NCBI GenBank assembly: GCA_963580275.1
Contig: OY756947.1
Location: 8,843,001 to 8,907,000 of the forward strand
Direction: 5' to 3'
DNA from: Crataegus laevigata
Taxonomy: Eukaryota; Streptophyta; Magnoliopsida; Rosales; Rosaceae
DNA length: 64,000 nucleotides
Of this stretch, positions 1 through 10,935 are shown piece by piece (the stretch's first letter is position 1; every line of letters starts with the position of its first letter). The notes under the pieces are model-generated. The model saw only the letters and a list, made by a program, of their open reading frames with translations. It was not told the origin of the DNA and ran no database searches. Both the position numbers and the translations under genes were made by a program.

Positions 1-207
1 ATATTATTTAGTTTTTAAATTTAGTCTCTGTCATTACTGTAAAGTTTATTAACTTTTCTTCATTTCACCAAAGCCGCAAATTTTCAAAAACAAAGAATTA
101 GAAAAATAATAATATAAGTTTTATTTAAAGTAGTAAAGTGGGATTTTATAGTATTTTAATTTGATCGGCGACAATGCACATCACTTATATCCAGTAAAAC
201 GCTTTCT

Positions 208-215
208 CTATAAAA
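208..215 (+). promoter_or_regulatory. TATA box of the GINT1 promoter
   Basis: CTATAAAA lies about 200 bp before the GINT1 start codon and is followed by an AT-rich, C-rich leader. Position and sequence fit a plant core promoter. The transcription start itself cannot be read from the sequence. Confidence 0.55.
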
Positions 216-323
216 CCAACTCAAATAACATCAATCTCTCCGTCACCTTTTTCATTTTTCCCAAACCTAAAACCGCTAAATTTCCAAACATCACATACTA
301 ATCACACAATTAATCAAACCCAA

Positions 324-365
324 ATGCTCGCGGTGGTTGTTACGGCGTTCTTCGTGCGGCGTTGA
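324..365 (+). promoter_or_regulatory. Upstream ORF in the GINT1 leader (13 codons)
   Basis: An ATG at 324 opens a 13-codon frame that ends in TGA at 363-365, 43 nt before the likely main ATG at 409. It lies downstream of the TATA box, so it is probably in the mRNA leader and could reduce initiation at the main start. This is inferred from position only. Confidence 0.45.
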
Positions 366-408
366 CACCCAATCCATCGTCTACGTCTGGTGGGGTTCTG
401 GGAAAAAA

Positions 409-3400
409 ATGGGTTTGAGTCCGGCCTCCGGCAGCGGCGACGGCGGTGGAGGTGGTGCTGTGGGTGGTGGTTGTGCGAATGGTGCGAGTAATAGCGGCGG
501 CAGCTGCTGCAACATGAGCGTGAAGTGCAGGTGCAGGTGGAGGTGCCTGATGTCGTCGGGGTTGGTGTTCTTCTTGGGGTGCTTTGTGTTGTTCGGATCA
601 GTCGCCACGGTTTACGTCTGGTTCGCCTTCACGCCGTTTTATGCTCGGACGGCGTTGGCCTCTCCCTCCATGCTTGGGTGTCAGGAGGACAATGAAGGTT
701 CATGGTCTGTTGGTGTTTTCTTCGGTGACTCTCCTTTTTCCCTCAAGCCCATTGAAGCTGTAAGATTTCTTTTTTTTTTCTTTTTTTTTTCACTGTATGG
801 GGTGTGAATTATTTTGATTATATTTTTTCTTTTAGTTTGGTTTTTGGTGGGTTTGGCTTGGATTTTCAGTTTAGTCTTCTTTTGGTTTGACTTGTTTGGG
901 ATGAATTGGCCTTGCTGGAAGTTTGGTTTTTTTTTTCCTGTGTATTAAATTAATTTAGCTCTTGGAGGAAATTTCTTGAGGAAAACTCTTTTATTTAATT
1001 TAATTTTGTTAGTTTGGATTTTGTTTTTTTTTTTTTTCAATTTTTTTGTTAAATTATGGATTTTTGGAGATTTTGAATTTTTGAAACTGGGTTGCAATTT
1101 GGTGTAGATGAATGTATGGAGGGACAATACTGCAGCTTGGCCAGTGGCGAACCCGGTTGTGACTTGTTCTTCAGTTTCTGATGCTGGTTTCCCAAGTAAT
1201 TTTGTTGCCGATCCTTTCCTTTATGTCCAGGTATTTGCTCTGCCCTTCAAATATTTTAGGTTTTTACAGTTCTAATGTATGATTGATTGCATGTCAATTG
1301 AGTTCGGTTCTGATTTGCAGAATTCGAAGGCCAATTTACTGTACAATATAGTTTGGAACTTGAAATATCACGAGTTTGTATATTTTAAACGTTGAGTGAA
1401 TTGTTACAGCAGTGTATTTTGGTCATTTTTCTCACAAAACTTTAAGGACTAAATGATTTCATGTGTAGAGCACAAACGGATATGGTAGGGTATAGATTAT
1501 AACCAATTTTCCTTGGGTCGAAGGTTTAGGGCTGGAATCGGGATTTGGTACACTTGAGTTGTAAGGTTTCAACAAAATGTTTTCTGCTCTTGTTTGTGGC
1601 AACGATGATAACAAGTTTAATTGAGTATAAGCGAGATGATGATATTGTGTTGTAGTCTGTTGACATTAGTGATATTCTTTGTCATCTCTGTGCTCAATCT
1701 GTTGGTGTGAAGTAGACAGGTCATTTGTTGGAGAGTTGTATTAAGGAGAGGTATGCGGTGGACATTAAGTGCATTGTGGATGCATGATGGGTGTGGTTGT
1801 TCATTGGTTATTTAATTTCAACCTTCATTCATACACCATTGGACGTTTTGCTATGGCTGTGTTTTGTTAATTCGTCTTTCTCAAGCAAAACATGATTTTT
1901 ATTAGGGCCCAGATGGTAGTGAGAGAGTCCCTCTTTGTTGCTAACATGGTATTCCTTTTCTTCTCTGTATTGTTCTTGTGGCAAAAAAAACTTGCCTTTG
2001 TCATTGCGTTAATAGATTGTTCTAATAGTGGTATCACCTGCCTTTGTCATTTTGTTGATAGATTGTTTTGATATTGGTATCACCTGACTTTACTGGGTGC
2101 TGACCATATTGGATATAGATGCATTCAAGTAACTTGATAATATAAGACCCTGTTTGTTTTCCGATAGTGCTTTGCATGGGATCACCACTTACTAAAATTG
2201 TCACGGTATTGTGTGTTGGGTTTTTCAGCCCATGATGAGTTGTCCTGAGTCTATTAGGAATTATAATCTTAGAGGATAAAATTGTTTACCGAATTGAAAT
2301 TGTTTTCTCAATTGGAGTCGTTTTCCCAATTTAAATTGTTTACCCAATTGAAGTTGTTTTCCCAATTTGAGTTGTTTTCCCAATTGAAGTTGTTTACCCA
2401 ATTTAAATTGTTTACTCAATTGAAGTTGTTTTCACAATTGGGGTTGGTTTCTCAATTGGAGAAGGATTCATGACTAGATTCCAATTAGGATTAGTAATTC
2501 TTATTGAAGAAGACCCTTATTATGTCATAGGGGCTATTGCATTAGTTTTGAATTGGAGCAAAACAATATGTCAAGTAGTTAGATTGTGAGAATATTGTGA
2601 GGGCAAAGTGTGTGCGAGAGAAAAGAAAAGAGATAAGAGTGTATTTCTTGTTCTTGAAGGAGTTAGAGTGAGAGAATATTATGTCTCTTTTTGGTCAAGA
2701 AAAGAGATGGAGGTATTACAAGATTATCCGTAGTACTCATTATTGATATAGTGAAAGATTGTTGTTCCTGCCCTGTGGATGTAAGCACATATAGCCGAAC
2801 CATGTTAATTCTTGGTGTTGTATATCTTGGTTATTTTGTTTCGATTTTCCGAGTTTGTTCTGTTTTTCCCATTCTTAAACGTGATATGCACAACACCTTG
2901 AAAGGGACAACCACTATAGTTGTCAATGATATTTTGTCATTGTAATTGGTTTGTGTTTCATCCCTTATATTTTCAAACTTAAGTCAAAATAGGGGATGTT
3001 ACTTCCACTTGATTGAACCAAGGATCCATTTGCTTTGGTAGAAAATTCTTCCAAGAAAAATGATTTCCTTGAGGAAAAAACAGGTCATTTTTCATTGTTT
3101 GGCTTTGATAAAAAGGAAAACTACTGTTTTATTTGGTACATGAATTAGAAAGTGCTAAAGTGAGGAATTATTGTAGTTATTTTGTGTATTCTTATTTCTT
3201 TTAGATCTTTTCACTTCGACCAGGATGTGATTTCTGTCACCATGAAGGACAGAAATTTTTTATTATATTTTTATTTACGACAGGCTCTCCTTCCTTCCCT
3301 CGTCATCCTGCTGGAGAAAAAGTATTTCCTGAACAAAAATCAAAAGTTATTCGACTAGTTTCTAACAATTTAATATTTTTTCCTTTTGGGCAAGAACTGG

Positions 3401-5769
3401 TTTTATGCTGACCAAGTTGTTTGCAATGTGGTAAACAAAAGAAAATCTGGAATGTTGTCTCTGTTGTTTTTTAATTGAGCTGTACTATGATTCTTCCAGC
3501 TCATAGACCTTTTGGAGACTGTTAGCAGTGTTTGCATGCGTGTGTGTAGTGTGCATGTGTTTTGAATGTGTGTTTACTTGGATATGCATATTCTGATATG
3601 TCGGCATTGCATGTTTTAAGGTCTTAACTTTTGTCACTTTTCTTAGAATTACTTGGATCGTGCTACTCAATATCTCTGCTTTTTGTTTCAGGGAGATATA
3701 TTTTACTTGTTCTATGAAACCAAAAATTCGATCACTTTGCAAGGAGATATTGGAGTCTCGAAAAGTATTGATAAGGGAGCAACATGGCAGCAATTGGGCA
3801 TTGCCTTGGACGAAGAGTGGCATCTCTCTTACCCATATGTCTTCAACTACCTTGGCCAAGTAAGAACACATTTCTTTTTACGTGCACACCAGCCCATTTG
3901 CTCCTGTCACCAGTGTGAATGGAAGTAAAGAACTGTAACAGATTATTTCTACACAATTGTTTTGCATTTTTGGTCAAGTTGCAGCTTAATGGGACACATT
4001 GATTGCAGAAAAAAGCACCAATCACCTAATTTTCTAGGGTAAATTCGATATCTGTTGTATAACTTATTTTTTATTGTTTCTTACAGATATATATGATGCC
4101 TGAGGGTGGTATGAAAGGGGACGTTCGTCTATACCGAGCACTCAATTTTCCTTTGCAATGGACTCTGGAGAGAGTGATCATGAAAAAGCCTCTTGTTGAT
4201 TCTTTCATAATTGATTATAATGGAGCGTATTGGTTGTTTGGTTCAGATAACACTGGATTTGGCACCACAAAGAATGGACAGTTGGAAATCTGGTATAGCA
4301 GCTCCCCTCTTGGTCCTTGGAAACCACACAAGAAGAACCCTATATATAATAGGGACAAGAGCTTTGGGGCTCGAAATGGAGGCAGACCATTTTTCTACAA
4401 AGGAAATCTTTATCGTGTTGGTCAAGACTGTGGTGAAACATATGGGAGAAGAGTGCGTACCTTTAAGGTGGAAGTTCTTACCAAAGATGATTACAAAGAA
4501 GTTGAAGTTCCCTTGGGCTTGATAGAGCCAAGTAAGGGCCGTAATGCTTGGAATGGGGCTCGCCATCATCATCTAGATGTGCAGCAAATAAATACTGGTG
4601 TGTGGGTTGGAGTGATGGATGGAGACCGGGTACCATCTGGGGATTCAGTTCGGAGGTTTATTCTTGGCAGTGCTTCAGTTGCCGTTGTTGCTGTACTCAT
4701 TATATTGATGGGTGTACTACTTGGAGCTGTGAAGTGCATGATTCCTCTCAATTGGTGCACTCACTATTCAGGTAAGCGGAGTGATGCGTTCTTGGCCTGG
4801 GAAAGGTCACATTTGTTTTCTTCCAAAGTGAGACGGTTTTGCAGCCACTTGAACAGAGGAGTTTCATTCCTCAGAGGTAGGATTAAACCTAATACCTGTG
4901 CTGGAAGATTGGTTCTTGCTATAATTTTGGCATTTGGAGTTGCAGCTATGTGCACAGGGGTTAAATATATCTATGGTGGTAGCGGTGCAGAAGAAGCTTA
5001 TCCATTGAAAGGTCATTACTCGCAGTTCACCTTATTAACAATGACCTATGACGCTCGTCTCTGGAATTTGAAAATGTATGTTAAACATTATTCCAGATGT
5101 TCCTCAGTGCGAGAAATTGTTGTGGTGTGGAACAAAGGAATACCACCTGAAGTTAGCGACTTTGACTCCACGGTGCCGGTTAGGATCAGAGTAGAGAAAC
5201 AAAACTCACTGAATAATCGGTTCAAGTTGGATTCTTTGATAAAGACCCGAGCAGTTCTTGAGCTTGATGACGACATTATGATGACTTGCAATGATGTTGA
5301 GAGGGGATTCAGGATATGGCGCCAACACCCAGATCGTATTGTGGGTTTCTACCCCCGACTAATTGACGGAAGCCCATTGAAGTATCGAGGTGAGAAATAT
5401 GCCCGGACCCATAAAGGATATAACATGATTCTCACGGGGGCAGCTTTCCTTGATAGTCGAGTAGCTTTCGAGAGGTATTGGGGAAAAGAAGCTAGCCAAG
5501 CGAGGGAATTGGTGGACAAGTATTTCAATTGCGAGGACGTGCTGATGAATTACTTGTATGCAAATGCTAGCGAATCCAAGAATGTGGAGTATGTGAGGCC
5601 AGCTTGGGCAATAGATACATCAAAGTTATCTGGTGTTGCGATAAGCCGAAATACAAAAGTTCACTACCATATAAGGAGCAACTGCCTCCTGAAATTTTCT
5701 GAGATGTATGGAAGTTTGGCCGGGCGCAAGTGGGAGTTTGATGAGCGGAAGGATGGTTGGGATGTATAG
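409..5769 (+). CDS. GINT1: Glucosamine inositolphosphorylceramide transferase 1 (GT64 family)
   Basis: Four exons join in frame at GT-AG sites: 409-759, 1108-1230, 3692-3859 and 4087-5769, all introns phase 0, giving 774 residues, close to the Arabidopsis protein. Family knowledge: GINT1 is a Golgi enzyme that adds N-acetylglucosamine/glucosamine to inositolphosphorylceramide in GIPC sphingolipid synthesis. Visible parts: a Gly/Cys-rich N-terminus, a membrane segment near residues 46-70, a glycosidase-like beta-propeller region to about 390, two hydrophobic segments near 403-430 and 488-507, and a C-terminal exostosin-type GT64 domain with the acidic DDD metal/nucleotide-sugar motif at 608-610. 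I chose ATG 409 because the frame further upstream has only a TTG. Intron 2 is long (2.46 kb) and holds an 18-bp minisatellite. The function is family-based and the call is strong. Confidence 0.93.
2282..2465 (+). repeat. 18-bp minisatellite in GINT1 intron 2
   Basis: About ten imperfect tandem copies of an 18-bp unit of the type TTGTTTACCCAATTGAAG lie inside the second GINT1 intron. Because 18 is a multiple of three, the array makes a spurious open frame with six-residue periodicity. I see no sign that it is coding. Repeats of this kind often vary in copy number between cultivars. Confidence 0.8.
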
Positions 5770-6592
5770 CCAGGGAGGTATAGTAGCTAGTCCCTTACAA
5801 CTCCTGAATTTGTTAATCCTTCTCTCTTCGTTTAGTAAACTTACAGTAATCCATACTCCTTCCCCCCTGTGAATTTCATGTCGGGGAATTAGTTTATCAA
5901 TAGTATGTGTGTTTTGACATTACGCCGTTACATGTATGTTGAACTAATTTGAGAAATGATGTTTTGCCATATACTTTGAATGCTATATTGCCGGAATGAA
6001 TCGTGCAAAAGGTATTACCTGTTATGCGTTTAGTCAGATAAGGAGTCCGTGTACAAATTTGGGTGGAGGATGATAACTGTAATTGTGTAGGTTGTGTATG
6101 ATAGGAGAGGATGTTAACTAGTTTGACGGTATTTCAAGTCAATCACGCATTGTTATACGTTTTAATTTTGTGATATGACATTTGTGATTAACTTGAAATA
6201 CTGTCACATTGTTATTCCCGTTGCATGAACATATCCTCGATTATGCTGACCTTTGTGGTTTTGCCCTCAAAGGGGCATTCATATCATTGTAAAAATGGCA
6301 TTCATCTACGAGTAATATAGATAAATAAATATAAATGAAACTGTCCGACCCATACAACGAATGAAACTGGATGTTTAGTCGGTTAGAGCATCTTGAATCG
6401 ACGGTATATATGGCGATGTAAATTTAGGTTTTTACTTATATGTTACAACAAAGATGTATAATTTACATTCTGTCGTCAAAGACTTTAGGTTTATAGCCAA
6501 AAATTACTATAGAAAGAAGGCCAAAGGAAACAATTCAGTGTCTTCCTCGACGTTTCTGGTCCTCTTCCCACTGTCAAAACTCAAAACCTCAT
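5770..6592. other. Intergenic region between GINT1 and the PPR gene, with a small foldback
   Basis: No coding sequence is supported here. The first 200 bp probably contain the GINT1 3' UTR. At 6123-6146 and 6184-6208 there are inverted arms (core TTTCAAGT / ACTTGAAA) around a short spacer, which looks like a small MITE-type foldback. The rest is AT-rich and unremarkable up to the PPR leader. Confidence 0.6.
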
Positions 6593-6613
6593 ATGCCCCA
6601 TATGAGCGTATGA
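6593..6613 (+). promoter_or_regulatory. Short upstream ORF directly before the PPR start
   Basis: Six codons starting at ATG 6593, with a second in-frame ATG at 6602, end in TGA at 6611-6613, one base before the PPR ATG at 6615. The stop and the main start nearly abut, an arrangement that allows re-initiation. Whether the region is transcribed is inferred. Confidence 0.35.
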
Positions 6614-6614
6614 C

Positions 6615-8432
6615 ATGAACTCCCAAGAATTATGGGTCCATGTTTATGGGAGACTCAAATCATGCAAATCAATAAGCACAACACAACTCAAACAGTTGCA
6701 TTCATTTCTCATCAAAACAAGGCCTCTCCCTCTCAAATACCCCAACCTCATTTCTTCTCCTCCATCTCCTCCTCACAAACACAAATACTCGCATTCCGCT
6801 CTCATCCTCTCTTTCTTAAACCACCTGGAAAAGCCAGACCTCTGCCTCTCCCTCTACAATGCCATCATCCTAGGCCTCCCTTCCAATCCCACCACCAAAA
6901 CAGCCTCCCTTTTCCAACTGTTCGAATTGCTTGGACACATGCTTGCCAATGGCTTCCTTCCTGACCACTACACCGTCCCCTCTGTTCTCAAGGCGTGCGC
7001 GCAGTCGCGTGCGCTGAGAGAGGGGCAGCAGATTCACGCCTACGCTATCAAGACCGGGCTTGTTTTGTCCAACGTGTACGTGAGTAACACTCTTATGAGG
7101 GTTTATGCTGTTTGTGGGGTTATAAAATGGGTCCGGATGGTGTTTGATGAAAGTCCTCATAGGGACTTGGTTTCGTGGACTACGCTTATTCAGGGTTATG
7201 TTAAACTGGGGTTTCCGAGAGAAGGCGTTGAAGCGTTTTTTGGGATGTGTGATGCTGAGATGAGGGCGGATGAGATGACGTTGGTCATTGTTCTCTCTGC
7301 TTGCTCGAAGTTGGGAGACTTGAGCTTGGGCAGGAAGATAAATGGATACATTTACGATAATGGGGTATGCCGAGATGTTTTTATAGGCAATGCGTTGGTC
7401 GATATGTACTTGAAGTGTGGGGATGCCGACTTTGCACGTAAAGTCTTTAATGAGATGCCTGTGAGAAATGTGGTTTCCTGGAATTCGATGATATCGGGTT
7501 TAGCACACCAAGGGAAATTTAAGGAGGCGTTGGACGTGTTCCAGGAGATGCAAAGAATGGGTCTTGAGCCAGATGATGTTACTTTAGTTGGCGTATTGAA
7601 TTCGTGCGCAAATCTTGGAGTGCTCGAGATGGGGGAGTGGATACATGCTTATGTTGATAGAAATCAGATCGAGGCAGATGGGTTTATAGGAAATGCGCTT
7701 GTGGATATGTATGCTAAGTGTGGAAGTATAGACCGAGCCTTTAATGTTTTTCAACGCATGAATCGCAGAGACGTATATTCATATACTGCCATGATTGTTG
7801 GGTTAGCTATGCATGGGGAGGTAGAGATGGCATTGGATATATTTGCTGAAATGCCTGGAGTGGGCATTGAACCGGATGAGGTAACATTTATCGGAGTCCT
7901 TGCAGCATGTAGTCATGGAGGACTTGTGGCAGAGGGTCAGAAGTACTTTAGGGAGATGTCATGTGTGTACAAGCTGAGACCTCAGACAGAGCATTATGGC
8001 TGCATGGTTGACCTGTTAGGCCGTGCCGGGTTAATAAACGAGGCAGAGGAGTTTGTTGAAAACATGCCAATTGAGCCTGATGCCTTTGTTTGGGGCGCTC
8101 TATTGGGAGCCTGCAGGATCCATGGGAAAGTAGAGCTTGCTGAAAGTGTGATGAAGAAACTACTGATGGTAGAGCCCGAGAGAGATGGTGCATATGTGCT
8201 CATGTCAAACATATATTCCTCTGCAAATAGATGGAGGGATGCAGTGAAGTTGAGACGGGCGATGAAAGGAAAGAACGTGAAGAAAACTCCCGGGTGTAGT
8301 TCAATCGAACTTGATGGTATTGTTCATGAATTCAGAAAGGGTGACAAATCACATAAAAGAAGCAAAGAAATATACAAATTGCTAGAAGAGATTATGAGCC
8401 ACATAAAGAACCATGAGCATCCAGTACACTGA
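6615..8432 (+). CDS. Pentatricopeptide repeat protein, PLS subfamily, E/E+ type
   Basis: An intronless 605-residue protein with tandem PPR motifs of mixed P, L and S lengths from about residue 100 to 500, recognisable by repeated VVSWNSMISG-like and GNALVDMYAKCG-like segments. It ends in an E/E+ module (residues roughly 505-600: YVLMSNIYSS, then GCSSIELDG and HEFRKGD). There is no C-terminal DYW deaminase domain. Family knowledge: such proteins bind specific RNA sites in mitochondria or chloroplasts, usually for C-to-U editing, with E-type members recruiting a deaminase in trans. The organelle and RNA target cannot be told by eye. ATG 6615 is the first start in the long frame. Lack of introns is normal for the family. 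Confidence 0.92.
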   Translation: MNSQELWVHVYGRLKSCKSISTTQLKQLHSFLIKTRPLPLKYPNLISSPPSPPHKHKYSHSALILSFLNHLEKPDLCLSLYNAIILGLPSNPTTKTASLFQLFELLGHMLANGFLPDHYTVPSVLKACAQSRALREGQQIHAYAIKTGLVLSNVYVSNTLMRVYAVCGVIKWVRMVFDESPHRDLVSWTTLIQGYVKLGFPREGVEAFFGMCDAEMRADEMTLVIVLSACSKLGDLSLGRKINGYIYDNGVCRDVFIGNALVDMYLKCGDADFARKVFNEMPVRNVVSWNSMISGLAHQGKFKEALDVFQEMQRMGLEPDDVTLVGVLNSCANLGVLEMGEWIHAYVDRNQIEADGFIGNALVDMYAKCGSIDRAFNVFQRMNRRDVYSYTAMIVGLAMHGEVEMALDIFAEMPGVGIEPDEVTFIGVLAACSHGGLVAEGQKYFREMSCVYKLRPQTEHYGCMVDLLGRAGLINEAEEFVENMPIEPDAFVWGALLGACRIHGKVELAESVMKKLLMVEPERDGAYVLMSNIYSSANRWRDAVKLRRAMKGKNVKKTPGCSSIELDGIVHEFRKGDKSHKRSKEIYKLLEEIMSHIKNHEHPVH

Positions 8433-9400
8433 ACTCCATTTTGTTTATGATCGAGGCATATCAACATAAAGCGTCAGCTAAATTGAGATAGAAGAGGGTT
8501 GGCGTGCGGCTGGCATGATCGATCAACTTGATCCCATGGTTCAAAATCACGGGCTTTTCAGGAGCTAATGCATCTTCTGCGAGGTAAGAATTAAGCTAGA
8601 AGATTAAATTTAGTAATTCTGTCAACCTACCGAGTAATTCTTGTAAAGATTCATCTTGTAAACTATCAGCTACATAATCCAACCAAAATTTTATTAGTAT
8701 TGGTATCACTTGTACTTCACATAGCATGCTTCTTCTTCGTAAATCAGTCCATTGTGCTGTACTAGGATCTAGGTTTCCCTCAGGCAGAAGCTGCATTTTT
8801 GCATCTCCGATGCACATATTCGCATACTAACCCGTGTGTCGATTTTATCCTGTTTTAACGCTCTTCTCAGCAGCTAGGTATTCCACAATTTTGCAGCAGG
8901 GGGTGGTTAAAACGTCAAACACATAATAATACCATCCATCTAGTGCTTAAGGTTTTGCTTCCAAGTCCTTGTGGTATCCATAGCTAAAGAAAACTTGAAC
9001 TTAGTTAAAGCTATACCTGGAATATCTAAGTTTAATTAACTAATGGTAATGGGATTAATTTGAATATACAAATCTTATAGGGAAATGATAAACACAAACC
9101 TTTTTTAGCATTACACACGTGCGTAATCTGTTTGTTGATTATATTTGATTTATTCAATTTATAACTTAAAATACAAAGAGACGTGTGAAAAGTTAAAAAG
9201 AATGTGAAATCATCTCTCATTTTATTTATCTTAGTGAAAACTTGTAGCTTCCTTGTAACAAGATACGGCAAAATAATGTATGAAACAGTCGTACGTCACA
9301 AAGATATTAGGGACCCATTTGAGAGTTGGGGAAAAACGCACAAGATGTTCTTCTCCCCATAAGTGGTTGGGGCCCCCAGTCCCAGGGTTGATCCGAAACG
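8433..9400. other. Intergenic region after the PPR gene
   Basis: The start is probably the PPR 3' UTR. A 73-codon minus-strand frame at 8596-8817 resembles no family I recognise and has no support as a gene. The remainder is AT-rich with nothing convincing. Confidence 0.45.
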
Positions 9401-9410
9401 AAAGTTGGAT

Positions 9411-9545
9411 AGAGTTGGATGACGTGCATGCATATCCTAGTTGCCAAACAGAAGACAGCGGAAGAAGGGAGGGGGCAATTATAGATAGAACCACACAACT
9501 TGTGTGCCCCCTACAAAGTGTATACAGTTTAATGGCTGTAGAATT
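9411..9545 (+). repeat. Dispersed repeat segment, copy 1 (related to 15815-15935)
   Basis: The stretch around GAACCACACAACT, followed by CCCTACAAAG and CAGTTTAATG, matches a segment near 15815-15935 in the same orientation, with a gap of roughly 25 bases between them. It has no coding potential. The two copies lie on either side of the bHLH gene, but the bHLH paralogues themselves are in opposite orientations, so this is an independent repeat or older duplication. Confidence 0.5.
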
Positions 9546-10060
9546 GGCTTACTTTGGAATTGGATCCCATCCGAATCCACCGAATTTTTAAAGATTCTCA
9601 CATCTTAATTATTCATTGTGTATCGTGAGGTCAGAAATTATTTGACTTTTTTAAATTTAAAATTAAACACAAATAGTATTTGACAAAAAATAACTGCACG
9701 ATGTACAATGAACGCCTATAATGTGGAGATCTCTATGAATCCAGAGAAGATCCTATTTCTAATTCGAACTTTGTTATTAATTTAATTTGTCCGACAGTTT
9801 TGCCAATTACCATAAGCTTTGGAAATTATAATTATTTATTAACTATTCTGTGTTGGCCCATTTGTTTCCCTTCCGTTAACAATTAACAAACTTCCATAGA
9901 TTAAAATAATAATCTAGTAAATCATGTTTGAAGCGTCTGCTATACCGTGTTCGGTTCTTAGAGAGGCAGCTACTACCTACGGTTGCATATAAACACAAAA
10001 CACGGAAAATCTTAAAATTCGTTACCTAATTATTTCGTTCTAAGTTTTAAGTTTATTTTT

Positions 10061-10066
<6 letters not shown>

Positions 10067-10101
<35 letters not shown>

Positions 10102-10330
10102 TCCCTTCCCAAGAGGGATCCCCAGTTTAAAAAAAAAAAAAAAAATAGGAATCCCCTCTTAACCGTTAGATTTGACTTTAATAAAATTCGGTGATTGAGA
10201 TTCTGTGGCCTGTGATTTAATCTCAACCACAGAATTTCATTAAAGTCAAATCTAACGGTGAAGAGGATATCCCTTTTTTTTTTTGAAAAATTGAAATCCC
10301 TCTTGAGAAGGGGCCTATACATATATATAT
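10067..10330. mobile_element. Foldback MITE beside an (AT)n microsatellite
   Basis: An (AT)n tract at about 10067-10098 is followed by inverted arms: a segment with AACCGTTAGATTTGACTTTA near 10160-10180 is mirrored near 10238-10258, and outer arms with poly-A/poly-T and CCCTTC/GAAGGG-like ends extend to about 10316. It is a non-coding hairpin element about 2.5 kb beyond the PPR gene. The target duplication is obscured by the AT repeats. Confidence 0.6.
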
Positions 10331-10935
10331 TAATACCATTTGTTAGATTTACGTGCTAATAATTATCGAAAGGTTGACATAACTTTTATTTTTAAATATA
10401 AATTCTGACAGACTTTACCATATGGCATTGACCGGTTGTAATGTGTAGTGTAACAATTTGTATCTTGGGTTAACTTCAATCGGGTTACTACTCTCAACGT
10501 TATCCACTACAGCATGTTAGTACTATTTGAATTTTAACATTTAATACTTGCATGGTGGGAAATTTTGACAATCTAGTTCTACCGTTACGATGGTATTTAA
10601 AAATTCGATAAGTTATGACATGTTATATGTGAAGTCAGCTATTTTTATTTTTTTTTAAGAAAGAACAACAAAATATTAGTAGAAAGCTCAATAATTTATC
10701 AATGACAATGACAGATTCTTAGACGAACTCGAAGATAAAGAAAGAAAACATGCATGTTTGTCGATATGCTAATTCGACACCACAAATTTGTAGAATTTTA
10801 ATGAATTGTAATAATTAAAGAGGGTTAAGTAAAGCACCACTAAACCATGAAAATATACTCTTTTAATACTATTTTTAAAAGACTTAATTGATATTAATCC
10901 AATCCAAGCCTGCAGGTTAATCTCATGCCTCCTTC
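10331..10935. other. AT-rich intergenic DNA, 3' side of the bHLH gene
   Basis: No frame or repeat is supported here. The last part probably holds the 3' UTR of the minus-strand bHLH gene. Confidence 0.5.

Noticed and set aside
337..408. Longer N-terminus for GINT1
   Set aside because: The upstream part of the frame has only a TTG start. The first ATG in frame is 409, which also gives a family-typical length.
381..608. Minus-strand frame opposite GINT1 exon 1
   Set aside because: It is a shadow of the Gly-rich coding exon, with Pro/Leu-biased composition and no independent support.
2691..2945. 84-codon frame in GINT1 intron 2
   Set aside because: No recognisable domain and no splice context; chance frame in a long intron.
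8596..8817. 73-codon minus-strand frame after the PPR gene
   Set aside because: Protein-like composition but no recognised family, no promoter and no exon partners nearby.
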